Program-made: the position numbers and the translations under genes
Notes under the pieces: generated by a model
The model's input: only the letters and a program-made list of their open reading frames with translations
What the model was told of the DNA's origin: nothing
The model's database searches: none
NCBI GenBank assembly: GCA_040755335.1
Contig: JBFMAU010000334.1
Coordinates: 1-8,967 of the forward strand
Length of the DNA: 8,967 nt
Source of the DNA: UBA7656 sp040755335
GTDB lineage: Bacteria; Acidobacteriota; Blastocatellia; UBA7656
Direction: 5' to 3'
Part shown: positions 6,027-8,967 of the stretch, in pieces
Layout: each line of letters opens with the position of its first letter
Position numbering within the stretch: position 1 is the stretch's first letter

Positions 6027-6063
6027 CCTGTGATAACCATTTTCAGATGTTGGCTATCACAGG
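6027..6063 (-). terminator. 12-bp RNA hairpin after the 702-aa gene
   Basis: CCTGTGATA (6027-6035) and TATCACAGG (6055-6063) are a perfect 9-bp inverted repeat. In minus-strand RNA the stem extends to 12 pairs through one G-U pair and two G-C pairs, around a 13-nt loop. On the plus strand that position is an A-C mismatch, which favours a minus-strand RNA role. It starts 13 nt past the stop at 6077-6079. No U-run follows, so it may be a factor-dependent terminator or a 3'-end stabiliser. It sits exactly where the duplicated oxidoreductase tail loses homology. Confidence 0.5.
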
Positions 6064-6076
6064 AGATGTAGCAGTC

Positions 6077-8185
6077 TTATCCTCCCTGCACGAAATACAC
6101 ATCGAAAGCCCATCTCCCAACACTCGTGCGTCTGGCATTATCGACTTTGGCCGCGTACCGGAACCAGTTTCCGTACTGATCGCGCCTTCTCGATTCTCTG
6201 TATCTCAAACTTATCGAATCGACATCGAGTGATGAGAGGGATCGAACTTCATCGCTTTCTGAAACGCCGTTGTGATTGGCGTCTCGCCACAGAAGGAGAG
6301 AGGCGTAGACTGAATCGCGCGGGTCGATCTCTCTATCGCCATTGCCTCCATTGTCCGGCTTGTCGAATTCCGCGAGCGCGATGAATCCGTTAGGTTGTCG
6401 CGAAGGCGGTTGTGGGGTGAAGCTGCCGAATAGCTCAGAGCCATTATCGATGCTGCCGTTGCCATTTCGATCAAGCGCCAAAAACGCATCATCAGAACCG
6501 GCTGCTGTCCAAGCCATGTGTTCTGCTACGCCGTCATTGTTGAGGTCGAAGTTGACCCCGTCGCTTGCGCCGGTAAGGTGAAAACCATTGCCCAGCACAT
6601 CGATGAGTATCGGGCTGCACTCGCAGGCGCAGATTACAGGATCCCAATAACAACCATAATTTGTCCCGCCGCAATATTGTGGGAGGCAAAACTCCTCACA
6701 GGTGCGCTGCATCAGATTATAATTACCTCTGACTGTGCCGTTTTCGCCAACCTCTGCCGGATCAGCAGGGTCGCCTGCCCCATAAGTATCGCCATTAAGC
6801 CCAAACTGCCCCATCACTGGCTGCGATTGCGCACAATAAAAAGTCCCTCCCGGTTTTCCTCCTTTTCCAGGAAGACCCGGAAGCCCCGCACCCCCAGGCT
6901 CTCCGCCATCCCCTCCTTCTCCTGCAGATCCTTCGCTTTCATCATGCAAAACCGTCGCCCTCATTCTATCAGGACACGGAGCGTCTACGTTAATATCTCT
7001 TCCCTCGCCGCCTGTGCCTCCTTTTCCGCCCTGCCCACCTTTTCCACCTTTTCCACCTTTGCCGCCTGTGCCGCCTTGCCCGCCATTTCCTGCTCCGCCC
7101 TGGTTGCAGGGACAATCAGCGCCATCGCCGCCTTCACCACCCTGTCCGCCCTGCGCTCCCCGAGCGCCTGTTCCTCCTGTGCCTCCCTTTCCGCCTTGCC
7201 CTCCATTAGCACGCAAGTCAAAGGTGTTGGCGTCATAATCATTGATACGGCAATTGATTGGCATGGCATTGCCTCCCATCTTGCCTTGCCCACCTGTACC
7301 GCCCGCGCCGCCAAATCCGCCTTCTGCGCCATCGTCTCCAAATTGGCCGCGAACGGTCAAGGAATTCCCACAGACTCCACCCGCGGCCTTATCGCGGACA
7401 GCAGGAGTTGCGGGAGGTGCAGGATTGCCATCCGGTCCCATAGTCCCCATTGCGCCGGTGCTGCCGGAGTTATCCATCGCACTATTAAGAGGGCCTCTGT
7501 CTCCCTTCTTTGCTCTCTTTATCAGCGCGTTCAATCTCTCCTTGCCGCCTATATCCCTCAGCCAATCCTCCCATCCGTATCCGGAGGTGTCTATGGTGAT
7601 ATGACCGTCCGGTCTGGTAATCGGCTCTTCAGGGAGATCATCTATCGGCCCTTCGATTCCCATTCGTTTCATCTCTTTCCTCTGTTTCGATCTGAACTCC
7701 TGCAACGTCGTCCCCATGACGCCAGCTTTCTTAAAGGGCAGAAAATGGATGCTGTGATGGCCGCGAATAACCGCCTTGTTGCCTTCAAAGACTATGTTTT
7801 CGGCTATGATGATCGTGTCGCCAGTCATCTCGTTCTTTTCCGGCAGGTAAAGTGTCTTTGCCAGCATGACCCCTTTGACAGAGCCTTTGTGATAACGCAC
7901 CTCCTGCATTTCCGGCATCTGCGCAAACACTGCAGCCAGACGAGCAGGCCAGTCCTGAGACAGCAACACATCAGGGTCGAACGGCACTCCCTTCTCTATC
8001 AACAACCTGCGGACTGGCTCGAAGTCCCTCTTTCGAGCTTCAAAAAGCCGTTGAGCTTCCGCCTGTTGTTTTGCAGTTTGACGAGGAGTCACAAGCTTAC
8101 GGACTGTCACATCAGTGGCAGAAATCCCAACACACTGCGAAACCAAAACGACGACAAGGATCACCGAAAACAAGGTTCTTCTCAT
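6077..8185 (-). CDS. Large secreted glycine-rich, Ca-loop protein of unknown function
   Basis: A 702-residue exported protein. Order: signal peptide 1-23 (RR, then LFSVILVVVLVS, ending ISA); N-domain 24-182 shared with the 4877-5845 paralogue; linker 183-240; collagen-like or GGX glycine-rich stretches at about 270-305, 328-395 and 419-447; seven cysteines between 496 and 523, ending CACEC; and a C-terminal module from SPILIDVLGNGF (524-535) with acidic Ca-type loops DLNNDG (547-552), DRNGNGSIDNGSE (572-584) and DANHNGVSESDE (635-646). I recall that last module from acidobacterial secreted proteins. A cell-surface or matrix structural role is inference. I start at 8185, not at the upstream in-frame ATG 8305, because that ATG lies inside the promoter and AAAAGGA precedes 8185. 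Reverse-strand open frames here are composition artefacts. Confidence 0.88.
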   Translation of the reverse strand: MRRTLFSVILVVVLVSQCVGISATDVTVRKLVTPRQTAKQQAEAQRLFEARKRDFEPVRRLLIEKGVPFDPDVLLSQDWPARLAAVFAQMPEMQEVRYHKGSVKGVMLAKTLYLPEKNEMTGDTIIIAENIVFEGNKAVIRGHHSIHFLPFKKAGVMGTTLQEFRSKQRKEMKRMGIEGPIDDLPEEPITRPDGHITIDTSGYGWEDWLRDIGGKERLNALIKRAKKGDRGPLNSAMDNSGSTGAMGTMGPDGNPAPPATPAVRDKAAGGVCGNSLTVRGQFGDDGAEGGFGGAGGTGGQGKMGGNAMPINCRINDYDANTFDLRANGGQGGKGGTGGTGARGAQGGQGGEGGDGADCPCNQGGAGNGGQGGTGGKGGKGGKGGQGGKGGTGGEGRDINVDAPCPDRMRATVLHDESEGSAGEGGDGGEPGGAGLPGLPGKGGKPGGTFYCAQSQPVMGQFGLNGDTYGAGDPADPAEVGENGTVRGNYNLMQRTCEEFCLPQYCGGTNYGCYWDPVICACECSPILIDVLGNGFHLTGASDGVNFDLNNDGVAEHMAWTAAGSDDAFLALDRNGNGSIDNGSELFGSFTPQPPSRQPNGFIALAEFDKPDNGGNGDREIDPRDSVYASLLLWRDANHNGVSESDEVRSLSSLDVDSISLRYRESRRRDQYGNWFRYAAKVDNARRTSVGRWAFDVYFVQGG
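7001..7204 (-). repeat. GGX-encoding tandem triplet repeat
   Basis: This stretch encodes residues 328-395 of the large secreted protein as near-continuous Gly-Gly-X or Gly-X-X triplets with X mostly Gln, Lys, Thr or Glu. At DNA level it is a degenerate 9-nt repeat, seen on the plus strand as ccttttccac/ccgccttgc units, and is prone to slippage. A Cys-Pro-Cys (358-360) interrupts it, so it is not pure collagen-like sequence. Confidence 0.8.
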
Positions 8186-8285
8186 GAACTGTCCTTTTCT
8201 GGTTGAAGATTGACTGCTTTTTCTATAAGCAGAGACGCAAAAACTTACCCCACCAGCAAGTGCCATTAACAACAAATGCGCGCTG

Positions 8286-8315
8286 ATATTACTACCCCCT
8301 CCCATTTTTTGTCAA
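8286..8315 (-). promoter_or_regulatory. Strong sigma70-type promoter of the 702-aa gene
   Basis: The minus strand shows a consensus TTGACA (8310-8315), an 18-bp spacer containing a G-run, and TAATAT (8286-8291). An A-tract resembling an UP element lies just upstream (8316-8330, eight A in a row on the minus strand). A start near 8279 gives a leader of about 94 nt to ATG 8185. The 245-nt gap 8186-8430 holds this promoter and otherwise only short degenerate repeats of GATTT/CGG type at 8346-8398. Confidence 0.65.
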
Positions 8316-8430
8316 ATGATTTTTTTTACATTCGGCTGTGGCGCATCAGATTTTGATTTCGGGGAGTCTGCATTGTCTGATTTTTTCGGAGGGGTGAGGC
8401 GATTTGATCGATTCTGAATGAAGCCCTTTC

Positions 8431-8625
8431 TCACGGTCGGGCTGCTGACACAGTTTTGGCAAGGCGTCTCTTCACAAAGTCCAGCGATTCTCTCGGCTCT
8501 TCAGCCCTCTGGCGCGCTATCAAACTGTCGTAGACATCTTCCCAAAGCTCGCCGTGCTTTCGCAGATCAATCTGAACTGCGATCTTCTGACCCTTCGCGT
8601 CTGTGACGAATCGAATGCCTTCCAT
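8431..8625 (-). CDS. Small antitoxin-like protein, no partner toxin visible
   Basis: A 64-residue acidic/basic small protein, opening MEGIRFVTDAKGQKIAVQI, then DLRKHGELWEDVYDSL and EPRESLDFVKRRLAK. This pattern matches short proteins I recall from cyanobacteria and other soil bacteria that often precede RelE/ParE-type toxin genes, so a type II antitoxin role is plausible but not demonstrated. I start at 8625 rather than 8682 because GAGGAG precedes 8625 and a TATAAT promoter (8654-8659) lies inside the longer version. No toxin reading frame follows in 8186-8430; the next gene downstream is the 702-aa secreted protein. It may be an orphan antitoxin or a remnant. It overlaps nothing and starts 53 nt after the oxidoreductase stop. 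Confidence 0.7.
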   Translation of the reverse strand: MEGIRFVTDAKGQKIAVQIDLRKHGELWEDVYDSLIARQRAEEPRESLDFVKRRLAKTVSAARP

Positions 8626-8653
8626 ATTCTCTCCTCGTATCCGTTGCCGCAAA

Positions 8654-8681
8654 ATTATACACAGAGTCTCTATCGATCTCA
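8654..8681 (-). promoter_or_regulatory. Putative promoter of the antitoxin-like gene
   Basis: Minus-strand TATAAT (8654-8659) is spaced 16 bp from a weak TGAGAT (8676-8681), which overlaps the oxidoreductase stop codon. A start near 8647 gives a short leader of about 22 nt with GAGGAG before ATG 8625. The duplicated copy at 5916-5943 has the same box and spacing. Confidence 0.5.
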
Positions 8682-8967
8682 CACCACATTCATCTCGCCT
8701 GCAGCCTTTGCGCTTTTGAATCTTTCAAACGCGAAAGGCGACAGGTCGAAATCCCGCGCCGCGCCATCGACTATCACATCGGCGAGCAGGCGTCCCGCTG
8801 CGGGCGAGTGCTGGAAGCCATGCCCGCTGAAACCGTTTATCATGAAAAAACCTTCCACACCCGGCGCAGGCCCGATGATGGGATTCGCGTCAGGCGTGAC
8901 TTCATAAAGCCCCGCCCACGCATGAGCTATCCCTGCGTCGGCAAGCCGGGGCAGACGACGAAGCGCG
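8679..8967 (-). CDS. C-terminus of a DAO-family FAD-dependent oxidoreductase (5' end outside window)
   Basis: The last 95 residues of a D-amino-acid-oxidase-type flavoenzyme (DAO, PF01266; sarcosine oxidase, glycine oxidase and DadA relatives). Diagnostic pieces are AWAGLYEVTPDANPIIGPAP, GFFMINGFSGHGFQHSPAAG and RLLADVIVDG. The GFSGHGFQHSP segment belongs to the C-terminal FAD-contact region of this superfamily. It ends AGEMNVV and TGA (8679-8681). These enzymes oxidise amine substrates with FAD and produce hydrogen peroxide or pass electrons to an acceptor; the substrate cannot be told from the tail. It is the likely parent of the remnant at 5941-6024. The antitoxin-like gene follows 53 nt downstream. 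Confidence 0.93.
   Translation of the reverse strand, partial: ALRRLPRLADAGIAHAWAGLYEVTPDANPIIGPAPGVEGFFMINGFSGHGFQHSPAAGRLLADVIVDGAARDFDLSPFAFERFKSAKAAGEMNVV

Larger units (their letters stand above)
7640..8765 (-). repeat. Copy 1 of the tandemly duplicated module
   Basis: This copy comprises the oxidoreductase tail (8679-8765), a TATAAT box, the antitoxin-like gene, a second promoter, and the leader plus N-domain of the 702-aa protein. Its two ends match copy 2 (5300-6024); the middle, about 8233-8650, has no counterpart there. It is probably the ancestral arrangement because the oxidoreductase tail here is in frame with a longer FAD-oxidoreductase reading frame that runs off the window. 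Confidence 0.8.

Noticed and set aside
5963..6232. + strand frame resembling another at 8554-8907, suggesting a small protein family
   Set aside because: The similarity is only the antisense of the duplicated oxidoreductase tail.
7001..7204. CRISPR-like or minisatellite array
   Set aside because: The units are short degenerate 9-mers without spacers and code in frame for GGX triplets.
7014..7238. Proline-rich (PPFPPCPP) + strand frame
   Set aside because: It is the complementary reading of the GGX repeat, with no ribosome site and no independent support.
6518..8206. 562-codon open frame on the + strand opposite the large secreted gene
   Set aside because: Glycine-rich codons on the other strand suppress stops. 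The product is a Ser/Ala/Ile/Cys-rich string without domains, and the minus strand has a signal peptide, a paralogue and conserved modules.
8186..8305. Upstream start (ATG 8305) for the 702-aa gene
   Set aside because: It sits within the TTGACA/TAATAT promoter, lacks a ribosome site and would bury the signal peptide.

Overview
The window looks like chromosomal DNA of moderate GC from a free-living bacterium, most likely an Acidobacteriota member. The best lineage clue is the C-terminal module of the large minus-strand gene (SPILIDVLGNGF, then Ca-loop repeats), an architecture I associate from memory with secreted acidobacterial proteins. This assignment is inference. No rRNA, tRNA, CRISPR array, transposase or phage gene was seen.

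Left half (1-4845), all on the + strand. It opens with the tail of an unknown gene (3-116). Small stand-alone enzymes and binding-fold proteins follow: a SnoaL/NTF2-like protein (318-761), a VOC/glyoxalase-fold protein (831-1214), a cupin (1229-1645), a DNA-3-methyladenine glycosylase I, Tag (1711-2280), an AlkZ-like HTH_42 protein overlapping Tag by ATGA (2277-3392), a DHRS1-like short-chain dehydrogenase (3551-4333) and a DinB-fold metalloprotein (4348-4845). Short gaps (14, overlap, 14 nt) indicate three co-transcribed pairs: VOC-cupin, Tag-AlkZ-like and SDR-DinB. Two DNA-alkylation-repair proteins sit among families that often handle reactive small molecules, so a chemical-stress theme is possible but unproven.

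Right half (4877-8967), all on the - strand and convergent with the left half (31 nt between stop codons). In transcription order it holds the C-terminus of a DAO-family FAD oxidoreductase (8967-8679), a small antitoxin-like protein (8625-8431), a 702-aa secreted protein with glycine-rich, cysteine-rich and Ca-loop modules (8185-6077), a broken copy of the oxidoreductase tail (6024-5941), and a 322-aa secreted paralogue (5845-4877). The two secreted proteins share about 182 N-terminal residues and then carry unrelated C-termini.

The most interesting structure is this tandem duplication. A unit made of oxidoreductase tail, promoter and secreted N-domain has been copied, and the second copy is rearranged. 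The antitoxin-like gene and the strong TTGACA/TAATAT promoter are absent from copy 2. The oxidoreductase tail with its TATAAT box lies directly upstream of the paralogue, and the C-terminal module differs. It reads as promoter and domain shuffling of an apparently undescribed secreted-protein family.
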